A DNA stretch of 64,000 bases from Elusimicrobiota bacterium (GTDB lineage: Bacteria; Elusimicrobiota; Elusimicrobia; FEN-1173), in NCBI GenBank assembly GCA_016714745.1, contig JADKCG010000015.1:1-64000 (forward strand), given 5' to 3'. Every line of letters begins with the position of its first letter. Positions within the stretch are counted from its first letter, which is position 1. Positions 43,783-53,167 of the stretch are shown piece by piece. A model generated the notes under the pieces. It had not been told where the DNA came from, made no database searches, and saw only the letters and a program-made list of their open reading frames with translations. The translations under genes were made by a program, and so were the position numbers.

Positions 43783-45211
43783 ACGCCCGCCGGGGTCGGG
43801 GGCATTCGCCCCCATGCGGTCGCTTTCTCGAAAGCGTTGGCGGACGCAAACAGAGTTTCTTCGCCGAACCCGAGGTAAACCCGCAGGGCAGTGAGATTCC
43901 TGGAAGGCCCGCCAAATTGCACGAAATGGTGAACACGTCGGACAAATACATTTGAAGGGGATCGTCGGACTTTTCCCCTGCCTTAAAAGCCGCGGTGGGC
44001 GCCGTGGGCGTGGCGATCACGTCGACGGACTCGAACGCCCGGTCAAAATCCCGTTTGATGAGGGTGCGGACTTTTTGGGCTTTAAGATAGTACGCGTCGT
44101 AGTACCCCGAAGACAGCGCATAGGTTCCCAACATGATGCGGCGCTTCACTTCCGGGCCAAACCCCTCGTCCCGTGAAAATTCATACTGTTGAAGCAGATT
44201 TTCTGCCCGAGGAGACCGGTGCCCATAGCGAACCCCGTCAAACCGGGCCAAATTCGCGCTGGCCTCGGACGGAGCGATCACGTAATACACGGATAAACCC
44301 GCGTCCGTGTGAGGAAGCGACACTTCCGAGACGATCGCTCCAAGAGACTCCAACGTGGCCACCGCTTGGCGAACCGATTTTTCCACTTGGGGGTCCATGC
44401 CTTCAATAAAGTATTCTTTCGGCAACCCGATTCGGAGGCCCTTCACCCCGCGCCCCAAAGCCGCTGAATAGTTCGGCACAGGGATATTGGCGGAGGTTGA
44501 ATCTTTCGGGTCATGGCCCGCGATCGACTGAAGCAGAAGGGCCGCATCGGATACGTTTGTCGCAAAGGGCCCGATCTGGTCCAAAGAAGAAGCGAACGCG
44601 ACCAAGCCGAAACGGGACACCCGGCCATAGGTGGGTTTTAATCCCACCACCCCGCAAAGAGCCGCGGGTTGGCGGATGGACCCGCCCGTATCGGACCCCA
44701 ACGCTAAGGGGGCCAACCGGGCCGCCACGGCCACCGCGCTTCCCCCCGACGATCCGCCCGGAATCCGGGAGAGGTCCCAAGGGTTTCGGGTCGTGAAAAA
44801 AGCCGAATTTTCCGTTGACGACCCCATGGCGAACTCGTCCAGGTTGGTCTTGCCCAGAAACACGGCGCCCGCCGACCGCAGTTGGGCGATCACCGTCGCG
44901 TCGTAGTTGGCGGTGAAATTTTCCAAAATTTTAGACGCGCAGGTGGTGCGCGTGCCCGTGACGCACATGTTGTCTTTGACAGCAATGGGCACGCCCGCCA
45001 AAGGGCCGGGATCTTTCCCCGCCGACACGAACAGATCCACCGCTTCGGCCTGGCGAAGCGCGGCGTCATCTGAAAAACTCAAAAAGGCTTTGAGGGATTT
45101 GTCTAAACGCTTCGCCCGTTCCAAAAACGAAACAGCGACCTCCCGGGCGGTCACCTCTTTGGCTTTGACCCGGCGGGCAATCTCGCTGGCGGAAAGGTCG
45201 TGAAGGCTCAT
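43779..45211 (-). CDS. gatA: Glutamyl-tRNA amidotransferase subunit GatA with a C-terminal out-of-frame deletion
   Basis: GatA is the amidase subunit that frees ammonia from glutamine. The main frame has AVKDNMC with the catalytic lysine, GSSTENSAF, PGGSSGGSAVAVAA, ALGSDTGGSIRQPA with the serine pair, and YGRVSRFG. After LPCGFTS the frame is wrong; a second frame resumes GFGEETLFASANAFEKATAWGRMPPTPAGV and stops at 43779. The expected G-L-P-V-G-L-Q-type segment between them is absent, so roughly 25-31 bases seem lost near 43873-43876. The ATG at 45211 overlaps the gatC stop (ATGA). Repairing the gap would give about 485 residues, a normal GatA. Confidence 0.88.
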
Positions 45212-45495
45212 TCGATGACCTTCTTCACTTTGAAATAGACTTCTTCCCGGTCCGGCGCGTTGGCCAAAATGGAGGGCGTGTCGAGGAACGGAACAGCCAC
45301 ATCTTCCCGCCAAACGTTGGACAGGGGAATCACATGGGTCGTCGCAGGGATGTTTTGCGTATCGTATTTCGAGAGGATCTTGATGTGGTCCAAAATCCGT
45401 TCCAACTGGCCCAAATATTTGAACCGCTCGGCTTCCGTTAACGCCAACCGCGCCAAGCGCGCCACATAGGTCACATCTTTTTCAGTGAGAGACAT
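45208..45495 (-). CDS. gatC: Glutamyl-tRNA amidotransferase subunit GatC
   Basis: GatC is the small helical subunit that stabilises GatA. The 95-residue protein starts MSLTEKDVTYVARLARLALTE and contains LERILDHIKILSKYDT and PLSNVWREDVAVP, all family features. I chose the ATG at 45495 over the longer open frame to 45537. It is the first gene of the gatC-gatA-nudix-gatB group. Confidence 0.94.
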   Translation of the reverse strand: MSLTEKDVTYVARLARLALTEAERFKYLGQLERILDHIKILSKYDTQNIPATTHVIPLSNVWREDVAVPFLDTPSILANAPDREEVYFKVKKVIE

Positions 45496-45545
45496 GGGGA
45501 GGATTTTATCAGATTCTTTAATCGGCGAGATGGCCAAGTGGATAG

Positions 45546-46007
45546 TTATTTCTGCGCGGGCCCGTACTCCTCCACAATCTCCAAACGATCAACCCCAAAC
45601 CTTTCGCACTCGGTTTGATATCGTTCTTCCATTTGACTGACCAAACGGAACTGTTCCTCCTGCGACATTTTCCCTAAAGCGTCGGGACCCCGTTCTTCCT
45701 CGATGTCGCGGACGGCCAGTCGGTTGACCAATTCTTCCCAAAAGGTTTCTTCGTCGTATTCGTCCAAGACGTCGTGTCCCTTCTCCTCCAACTTGCGGGA
45801 CGGCATAAAGGCTTTCTCTTTTTCCGCGTAAACCACAAGGTCCCCGCACCCCGCCGCTTGGGCCTTCTTATAAATCTTTTGATCGAGGGAATACGGATTC
45901 GTTATCGAATCGGAAACCGTGTGGGCGTTCGTCACCCAATCCGCCAAATACATCGCCTCCACCAACTTTCGATACTCTGCTTCGGAAAACTCCAATTGAA
46001 TCATCAC
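45546..46007 (-). CDS. Conserved-looking acidic protein of unknown function
   Basis: The 153-residue protein has no family I recognise. It is acidic, mostly helical by composition (RKLVEAMYLADWVTNAH, EETFWEELVNRLAVRD, EEQFRLVSQMEERYQTE), with no signal peptide, membrane segment or cysteine cluster. Good codon usage and tight packing between gatC and the TPR gene argue that it is real. Confidence 0.7.
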   Translation of the reverse strand: MMIQLEFSEAEYRKLVEAMYLADWVTNAHTVSDSITNPYSLDQKIYKKAQAAGCGDLVVYAEKEKAFMPSRKLEEKGHDVLDEYDEETFWEELVNRLAVRDIEEERGPDALGKMSQEEQFRLVSQMEERYQTECERFGVDRLEIVEEYGPAQK

Positions 46008-46031
46008 GGCCTCCGTTTCTACGGTTTTCCC

Positions 46032-48113
46032 CTACTCGCCCACCCGAACCGGGGGATTTGAGGGGTGAAGAAATTTCTCTATGTTCGGCGGAATTTGCAA
46101 GGCTCCCCCCGGCATAAATCCCGCGCCGGGGCGAACGGGCTTAAAAATATACTGTGGATCGAGGGAACAGGCCTTATCGTAGAATTCCTGGGATTTTTCC
46201 GGGAATCCGGATTCAATGTAGGCCACACTTAAATTGAAGTAGGCTTCAGAAAAACCAGGTTGGGCCGCGATCGCCCGCTCAAAATGAGCGATGGCCTGAT
46301 CCTGTTTTTTCTCTGCCAGCAGGAGCAGGCCTCGATTGTTTTGAAGCTCCGGAAAGTCCGGATTACGAAGAGAGGCCTGATCGAAGCTCTGGAGCGCTTT
46401 TTGAAAATTTTTCTGCTCATACCAGATTCGCCCGATCAGAGTATAGGCGAGGACAGAAGACGGATTCACCCCGATGGCGCGCTCCAGGGCAGTGAGCGCC
46501 TCTGGATATTTCTTGAGGTTCATATACGCTCGGCCGAGGTTGCAGTAGCTGATCTCCCTGGGCACCGCGTCGATTGATTTCTGGAAATACTCGATGCTTT
46601 TCTCCGTCTCCCATCGGCGGGCATAAATCAACCCAATATTGTTCAATGCCTCGGCGTAGTGGGGGTCACACTCCACCGCTTTGGCATAATAGGAGAGGGC
46701 CTTGTCATAGTCTTTATTCTCACTGTAAATATAACCCAGACTGTAGAAAGCGCGAGATTGTTTGGGGTATAGCCGGAGGACGTCTTCCCACAGTTTGACT
46801 GGATCGTTAAAAAGAAGGCCCCGGTTGTGGGCAAGCACTCCGAATATCGACACATGGACCACCAGGAGTCCCACGCACAAAACCTTCGTCCCTGACTGAA
46901 ACGGTTTGGTCAAATCAACCCGAAAAACAGCACAGTAGGCCAAGACAAGGAGAAGCAACAGTCCGTATTGAGACACATACAGGCGGTTTTCCGCAAAAGC
47001 TGCCGTGGTGGGTAAAAAGGAAGACGAGGGCGCCAACTGTAGGATGAACCAAAAAGCGGAAAACAACACCAACCGGGACACCGCCGTCCCTCGACGAACA
47101 ATGGTCCACGCCATCCCCGCCAACACCAATAGCCCCGCGGCCGACAGAAGAACGGCGGGTTCCCCCCATGATTCGTAACGCGCCGGCATGTGATCGAACG
47201 AAAGCCACGCAGGGAAAAAGACGCATTGAATATAGCGCAAAACCGAAACCGTTTGCGTTACAAAATACGGCCAGCGTTCCCACGGGGATTGCGCCTCCAG
47301 GTCGCCAAAACTCCCGAAGTAGGCGATCCGCGCGATAACATAAAGCCCGAGGACGATCCAAAACGGAACATGCACGCGCGCCCGTGAACGAAAAGAGGCC
47401 CACTCCCCACGATGAACGACGACAAAATCCGCTAACAGCAAGATTGCCGGGAGCACGGCAACAGACTGTTTCGAACCCAGTCCCAACACAAAAAGTGCCA
47501 TCGCCCCCCCATATCTTCCCCAGGTGAGCGGGGCCGGCCCCAGAAAGAGTAAAAGCGCTCCCACGGAAGTCAGCGCGGCGAGGATATCCGATCGGTTAAA
47601 CGAGTAGAGGGCCACAACGCTGTTGACCGGGTGCACCACAAAAAGGAGCGCGAGGAAGAAAGACAGAACCGCTTGATCTGTCCTGAACAACAGGAAAAAC
47701 AAACGGCGAGTCAACAGAAACAGAAGAAACCCCACCGCCAGGTGACCGAAAAGGTTGACGACCCGATACCCAAAGGGATCGACCCTTCCGAAATAGTAGT
47801 TTAACGTGTAGGTGAAAAAGGTGACCGGCCGAGAAGGATTGTTTCGGACGAACGATTTATTTTGCGAATAGGGGTAGACGAGTTTGGAAAATATCTGGGA
47901 GAGACGTTCGATCCGAATATCGGGATTGTTTTGGATTTTATGGACATCATCAAGAACGAACGGCGCCCGGAGTGTCTGCCCATAAAGGAGGAATCCCACA
48001 ACAACAAGCAACACGGCCGGCCATACCCCCCCTCGTCGGGGGAATCCCCCAACGGACGCCGTTTCCGCACCTTTCTCAGCCAGGGATTTCTTCTTTTTGT
48101 TCCGCCTGCCCAT
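46032..48113 (-). CDS. Polytopic membrane protein with C-terminal TPR repeats (TMTC/GT-C-like)
   Basis: The 693-residue protein begins with a lysine-rich stretch and about ten hydrophobic helices over the first 420 residues, with the early loop motif FVLDDVHKIQNNPDI and a later LLADFVV...HRGE. The C-terminal 230 residues are tandem tetratricopeptide repeats (YSLGYIYSENKDYDKALSYYAKAVECDP, AEALNNIGLIYA, and others). This layout is found in TMTC/DUF1736 proteins, GT-C type glycosyltransferase relatives. An acidic loop after the first helix fits a dolichol-type sugar transfer role, but that is inference. Confidence 0.8.
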   Translation of the reverse strand: MGRRNKKKKSLAEKGAETASVGGFPRRGGVWPAVLLVVVGFLLYGQTLRAPFVLDDVHKIQNNPDIRIERLSQIFSKLVYPYSQNKSFVRNNPSRPVTFFTYTLNYYFGRVDPFGYRVVNLFGHLAVGFLLFLLTRRLFFLLFRTDQAVLSFFLALLFVVHPVNSVVALYSFNRSDILAALTSVGALLLFLGPAPLTWGRYGGAMALFVLGLGSKQSVAVLPAILLLADFVVVHRGEWASFRSRARVHVPFWIVLGLYVIARIAYFGSFGDLEAQSPWERWPYFVTQTVSVLRYIQCVFFPAWLSFDHMPARYESWGEPAVLLSAAGLLVLAGMAWTIVRRGTAVSRLVLFSAFWFILQLAPSSSFLPTTAAFAENRLYVSQYGLLLLLVLAYCAVFRVDLTKPFQSGTKVLCVGLLVVHVSIFGVLAHNRGLLFNDPVKLWEDVLRLYPKQSRAFYSLGYIYSENKDYDKALSYYAKAVECDPHYAEALNNIGLIYARRWETEKSIEYFQKSIDAVPREISYCNLGRAYMNLKKYPEALTALERAIGVNPSSVLAYTLIGRIWYEQKNFQKALQSFDQASLRNPDFPELQNNRGLLLLAEKKQDQAIAHFERAIAAQPGFSEAYFNLSVAYIESGFPEKSQEFYDKACSLDPQYIFKPVRPGAGFMPGGALQIPPNIEKFLHPSNPPVRVGE

Positions 48114-48172
48114 GAAACCACCTCCCTCCTTTTTGCGGTTAGGATCCCTCGATGGAAACGGGGATCCCCATT

Positions 48173-50428
48173 CTAAACGACGGGTTCAAAGTTGGCGTAA
48201 CGGGCTAAAATTTGTTTTCGGGCGCCGGAGTCGAAGAGCACGGTGACTTTGACGTTTTCCCCGGCGCCGGACTTGTCCAAAATTTTACCTTCGCCAAAAA
48301 TGGGGTGTCGAACCCGTTGACCCATCCGCAGAGGGTGGGCGCCCGAGACATTCGCTGGGGTTGCAACAGAAGATTCCTCATCAGGATCGAAAGAACCGAT
48401 CGGTGCACGAGCGCCGGCCCCCCCTCCCGCAGGGGAAAAAACGTTCGGCTCTCGACCCCAGGGCGTTGCGGGAGGGGGCGGGGGGCGGTGGATCGGCGCT
48501 TCGATAAGCCCCGCCTCTGTCACGAATCGGGACGGGACGTTCCAATGGGACCGGCCATAAATCCGACGGGAGGACGCGGCGGTCAACATCAAATGTTCCC
48601 GGGCCCGGGTGATGGCCACATACGCCAATCGGCGTTCCTCTTCCAATTCTTTTTCGTCAAAAGCCGACTCGCCAATAGGGAAAAGGCCCTCTTCCAACCC
48701 CGTCACGTAGACAATGGGAAACTCCAGTCCCTTGGCCAAATGGACCGTCATCAAGGTCACAGACCCGCCGTCTTCTTTAAGAACGTCCAACCCCGATGCC
48801 AGGGACACTTTTTCAAGAAATGTCCCCACCGTTTTATCTTCAGATGATTCTTCAAATTCTTTTGACGCGTTCACCAGTTCCTGAAGGTTGTCCAACCGGT
48901 GGGCAGCTTCGGGGTCCGACCCCGCTTGTTCCTCCCAAAACGCCCAATACCCAGCCGACTCTAAAACGGTTTGTACCATGACAGACGCCGTGGCCGTTGG
49001 CACGGCGGACCGAAGGGCCTTTATGATGTCTAAGAACTTATTTAAATTGCCCCGGGCCCCGGCCGACGTCTCGGGGTTCTGGGCCATGTCAATGGCGGCT
49101 TGATAAAAAGTCACCCCCCGGGCCGCGGCGTCCATATCCAAGGCCTGGATCGTGGTTTTCCCGATGCCCCGCGTGGGCACATTGATGATGCGCTTGACCG
49201 CCACCGAATCAGCAGGGTTCACCGCCACACGAAGATACGCCAAGACGTCCTTCACTTCCATCCGCTCGTAGAACCGAACACTTCCTACCAGCGTGTAGGG
49301 AATATTTTCCCGACGAAACGCATCCTCCAACACCCGAGATTGGGCGTTGGTGCGATAGAACACCGCAATATCCGACCGCCGCCGCCCCTCCGCCAAAAAC
49401 CGAGCCGATTCCCGCGCAATGAATGCCGCTTCTTGAAGTTCGTCGGCAAATTCCTGAAATCGAACGGGCTGTCCGTCTCCCTTTTCCGTCCACAACTTTT
49501 TGTCTTTTCGATATTTATTCTTAGAGATGACGTTGTGCGCGGCGGTCAGGATGGGCTGGGTGGACCGATAGTTCTGTTCAAGTTTGACGACTTTGGCCCC
49601 GGAATAGTCCCGTTCATATTCCAAAATGTTGCGGACATCCGCGCCGCGAAAAGAATAAATCGATTGGTCGTCATCTCCGACGACGCACAGGTTTTTTGGC
49701 GGAGCCACCAGATTTTTCGCCAGCAGGTATTGAGCATGGTTGGTGTCTTGATATTCGTCCACCATCACATGACGGAACCGGGCCTGATATTTGGCCCGCA
49801 GAGGTTGCAAGTCGCGAAGAGCGGTGGTCGTTCGCATGATCAGATCGCCGAAATCCAGGGCGTTCGCTTTGTTCATTTTCTTCTGGTAATGGCTGTAGAG
49901 GGTGGCCACCATCTGACGGAAGGGGTCGTTTTGAGCCATGGCGTGGATCGCATAGGAATCGGCGTCCAACAAATCGTCTTTGGCCCGCGAAATCACGTTC
50001 AGAACCTGATTGGGCTTGTATTTCTTCTCGTCCAGCTTCAATTCCCTCAAAACTTCTTTCAAGACCTGAGTTTGGTCGCCATCGTCATAGATGACGTAGT
50101 GGGGATCCAACCCCACGGCCCGGGCCTCCACCCGCAGGAATTGAGCGCAAAAGGAATGGAACGTGGAAATCCACACCCCCCGCCCGGTTCCCCCCACCAG
50201 ATCGTCCACCCGATGGCGCATTTCCGCCGCGGCCTTGTTGGTAAAAGTGACAGCCAAAATGTTCCAAGCCGGCACCCCCTCCGACAACAAATGGGCAATG
50301 CGGAAGGTAATAACACGTGTTTTTCCCGACCCTGCCCCCGCCAAGATCAAAAGGGGACCTTCCCCATGGGTCACCGCTTCCCGTTGGGGAGGATTCAGTG
50401 TGGCAAGGAGTTGGGAGTCGAGGGCCAT
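48173..50428 (-). CDS. UvrD/PcrA-family superfamily 1A DNA helicase
   Basis: The 751-residue protein translocates 3'-5' on single-stranded DNA and acts in repair. From the ATG at 50428 (MALDSQLLATLNPPQREAV) it has motif I GAGSGKT, motif II DEYQDTN, motif III GDDDQSIYSFRGA, motif IV QNYRSTQ and motif V TVHLAKGLEF; the family's motif VI region is present as VAITRAREHL. The C-terminus ends in a Tudor-like part (GQRVRHPIFGEGKIL) seen in PcrA. The frame is open to 51058, but the added N-terminus overlaps the mobile element and has no family likeness. Confidence 0.92.
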   Translation of the reverse strand: MALDSQLLATLNPPQREAVTHGEGPLLILAGAGSGKTRVITFRIAHLLSEGVPAWNILAVTFTNKAAAEMRHRVDDLVGGTGRGVWISTFHSFCAQFLRVEARAVGLDPHYVIYDDGDQTQVLKEVLRELKLDEKKYKPNQVLNVISRAKDDLLDADSYAIHAMAQNDPFRQMVATLYSHYQKKMNKANALDFGDLIMRTTTALRDLQPLRAKYQARFRHVMVDEYQDTNHAQYLLAKNLVAPPKNLCVVGDDDQSIYSFRGADVRNILEYERDYSGAKVVKLEQNYRSTQPILTAAHNVISKNKYRKDKKLWTEKGDGQPVRFQEFADELQEAAFIARESARFLAEGRRRSDIAVFYRTNAQSRVLEDAFRRENIPYTLVGSVRFYERMEVKDVLAYLRVAVNPADSVAVKRIINVPTRGIGKTTIQALDMDAAARGVTFYQAAIDMAQNPETSAGARGNLNKFLDIIKALRSAVPTATASVMVQTVLESAGYWAFWEEQAGSDPEAAHRLDNLQELVNASKEFEESSEDKTVGTFLEKVSLASGLDVLKEDGGSVTLMTVHLAKGLEFPIVYVTGLEEGLFPIGESAFDEKELEEERRLAYVAITRAREHLMLTAASSRRIYGRSHWNVPSRFVTEAGLIEAPIHRPPPPPATPWGREPNVFSPAGGGAGARAPIGSFDPDEESSVATPANVSGAHPLRMGQRVRHPIFGEGKILDKSGAGENVKVTVLFDSGARKQILARYANFEPVV

Positions 50429-50545
50429 GGGAGAGAAAGAGATTATACCAGAGATGGACGATCGGGACCCGCAGAAACTTTTTTTTAATTTAGTTCTTGA
50501 CCAGGCACATAGTATCCCCCTGAGGCGATTTTCCTGTATATCAAA

Positions 50546-50959
50546 GGGCTCTTCCGGGTTTCGTGTACAGGTTTTTTTGATTTTTTTGACTCGCGCCTCC
50601 CCTTGAGGCGATGTGAGCACGACGTTTTGACGGTTGCGGTGCGGCCCGTTGTGCCGGCGATAGGCCGTTGAGCCGAGCCGGTCTCGTTTTGGCGGCGAAG
50701 CCGACAGAGACCGGTCCCGAAGGGACATTTGAGGGCCGCCCGTCAAAACGGCGCGCGGAAGCCGACGGGGCACGTTTTCTTTCCCCCCTTTCTTTTGCGT
50801 GTCCAAAAGAAAGGGGGCCGGGTCCAGGGCGGAGCGCCTGGCCAGGGGTTCAGGGGGTGGAACCCCCTGGACTGATCGTGAGGTGGCCAGGACAGGTTTC
50901 CAAGAACGCCTGATCGACGACAGACATTCAATTTTTCGTACACGAAACCCAGAAGACCC
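50546..50959. mobile_element. 414-bp non-autonomous element (MITE-like) with TIRs and 7-bp target duplication
   Basis: The left end GGGCTCTTCCGGGTTTCGTGTAC (50546-50568) and the complement of the right end (50938-50959) match except for one indel and one mismatch. TATCAAA flanks both sides (50539-50545 and 50960-50966), a perfect 7-bp duplication. The interior has nested perfect stems: CGTTTTGACGG (50623-50633) with 50740-50750, CCGGTCTC (50678-50685) with 50707-50714, a 14-bp stem 50784-50797 with 50804-50817, and 50842-50851 with 50860-50870. No credible protein is encoded. Confidence 0.85.
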
Positions 50960-50966
50960 TATCAAA

Positions 50967-51313
50967 GGAGACCTATAAGGGCCTCCGGGAGATACTCTGG
51001 AAATGTAGAGGATCAATCCCGGGACCAATGCGACATTCTGTCCGCGCTCAGTTTTCACCCCTGGGGATGGAAGAAAGGTCCGTCTCTCCGTTTTACAAAC
51101 TGAGCTCGCTGATTAATATCCGGAGTCTGCGGCTGGGTGTTGATGGTGGCTGGGAGGGCTGGCAACGCGTGCGGCATTGGAATCGAGAGCAGTCTGAGAT
51201 TGAGGAGAGGAATTGGCGGCCATGGGCGTTGAGACAAGGATAAAAAACGGACATAGCGTCCGATCGTGTAGGATGGTGTTTGCGAGAACACAATCTACAA
51301 CGAGGAGAACGCT
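50967..51313. other. Intergenic region before an IS remnant
   Basis: No gene is recognised in these 347 bp. Near the right side, TGTAGGATGGTGTT-TGCGAG-AACACAATCTACA (about 51269-51301) is a partial inverted repeat that may be the outer end of the IS whose remnant follows. ACGGACATAGCGTCCG nearby is also a short hairpin. Confidence 0.4.
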
Positions 51314-51945
51314 ATGCCCGTGGAGTATCGTAGCATGAGGAAGGCCCAGGATGCGGCATTTCGGTTTGGAGTTCGACGGAGCCTGGTCATGGACGCGTTG
51401 GGAAATGGCATCAAGCCAACGGTCCGGGCTTACAAAACAACGGTGAGGACAGTGCGAAAGTGGGTCAAACGGTATCGGGAGAAAGGGGTTGATGGACTTC
51501 ATGAAGTAAGCCGAGCGCCAAAGAAAAATCAGATTTCATTCGAGCGGTGGAGTCCCGAGGGTTCCAGCACTTCCAAATACCCAAGACAACCTACAATGCT
51601 GACGTGGAGACGATCCACCACTTGATTTAATTGGAATTCTTTGAGATTGAACAATTTAAGGATCGCCGAGATTTCTTTATGAAGGCGAGCACCTATCAAC
51701 GATGGTTCAATACGATGAGAAAGAACAGTCACAAGTGGAACAAAAGCCCACTGGACATTCTACGAGAAGCCGCCCCGTCAGCGGCAGAGGCCATTGTCAC
51801 CTTGCCAGTCCTCGATCTCGATGACCTGGTCCGCCGAAGAGTGCGTCATCTGATACAATCCCCATCTCCGCCAGGGGATACCATGTACCAGGACGCGCCC
51901 CCTGGCATTGATCGCCTTCTTCCGTTGTATGATAAATTAAAGTAG
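51314..51945 (+). pseudogene. Degenerate integrase-type transposase (IS481-like), core deleted
   Basis: The 5' part (51314-51625) encodes a helix-turn-helix segment (TVRKWVKRYREKGVDGL followed by SRAPKK) typical of the N-terminus of rve-type transposases. The 3' part (51631-51945) encodes a C-terminal tail (RRDFFMKASTYQRWFN, NKSPLDILRE), also typical of the family. The central DDE catalytic domain is missing and a stop separates the two. The original was on the plus strand; it is not active. Confidence 0.7.
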
Positions 51946-51958
51946 ACTTTCATTTATC

Positions 51959-53109
51959 ATGTTTCAGCGACTGCAGACATTTCGCCGGTTAGGCCACGAG
52001 ACCTGCTTTCTTTGGGGCCCCCGGCAAGTGGGCAAAAGCACCTGGCTGGAGAAATCGTTCCCCAGCGCGCGGTCCTACAATTTACTTTTGTCGGATGATT
52101 ATGACCGGCTTCAAAAAAAACCGTCCCTCTTACGGGAAGAGCTATTGGAAAATCCCGCCCTGGCCCGCCGTCCCATCATTATCGACGAAGTTCAAAAAGT
52201 TCCCAAACTCTTAGACGAGGTTCAGTGGCTGATCACCCATGGGAAATTCCAGTTCATCCTCTGCGGATCCAGCGCTCGAAAACTGAAAAGAGGGGGCGGG
52301 AACTTGTTGGGCGGACGCGCCCTTCGCTATGAAATGTTTCCCCTGGTTTCCCGGGAAATTCCCCGTTTCCGTTTAGACTGGGCCTTGAACCGTGGACTTG
52401 TTCCAAGGCACTACCTTTCCGAAAATCACACGGACCTGATCCAGTCATACGTCGTTGACTATCTCAGAGAAGAGATTGCCGAAGAAGCGTTGGTGCGCAA
52501 CGTCCCCGCCTTCCATCGCTTTTTGGAATCCGCCGCGTTCAGCAACGGGGAAATCGTCAACGAGTTGAACATAGCCCAAGAGTGCGGGGTCAGCGGGCCC
52601 ACCGTGCGACAATATTTCCAAATTTTAGAAGACACCTTGGTGGGCCGATTTCTCCCCGTGTTTCAGAAACGGCCGAAACGGAGGATCATCCGATCCCCTA
52701 AGTTTTATTACTTTGACGTAGGACTCGCCAATTTTTTGCTCAAACGGGGGCCCATCGTTGCTAAAAGCGAATCCTTCGGAAAAGCCTTTGAACATTCCTT
52801 TTTCAGGAAATAGTAGCGCACAGTCACTATTCGGGGAATTATTACCCGCTCTACTACTGGCGCACGGCGTCCCAACTGGAAGTGGACTTTATTCTGGGAG
52901 ATCACGAAGTCGCCGTGGAAGTTAAATCCACGGACATGGCCCAACCCCGCCACGCCAAAGGACTCCTGGCGTTCGCGGAAGAATACACAGTCAAAAAGTT
53001 GATCCTCGTGACACAAGACCCCCGCCCGAGACAAATGGGCCCCGTCCACGTCCTCCCCTGGGCCGATTTCCTCCACCGTCTCTGGGACGGCCACATCCTC
53101 TCTTCATGA
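51959..53109 (+). CDS. AAA+ ATPase with DUF4143-type C-terminus, frameshifted
   Basis: These ATPases are common and poorly understood; many accompany mobile or toxin genes. The first frame (51959-52813) has Walker A WGPRQVGKST, Walker B PIIIDEVQKVP, sensor CGSSARKLKRGG and the winged-helix region ECGVSGPTVRQYFQILEDT; then FYYFDVGLANFLL. The second frame continues VDFILGDHEVAVEVKST, a nuclease-like beta core (D..E.K pattern). One T added to the T5 run at 52799-52803 gives HSFFQEIVAHSHYSGNYYPLYYWRT and about 383 residues. Confidence 0.83.
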
Positions 53110-53167
53110 GTTCGTTTCAAAAACCACAAAAATCGGCTTTCTTAAGGTAAAATGTGTTCGACGAATT

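Noticed and set aside
49100..50488. A 462-codon plus-strand frame opposite the helicase gene
   Set aside because: Shadow of the UvrD/PcrA gene; composition is typical of antisense reading.
48173..51058. A 961-residue helicase with a long N-terminal extension
   Set aside because: The extra 210 residues overlap the MITE-like element and look unlike any helicase; the ATG at 50428 gives the family start.
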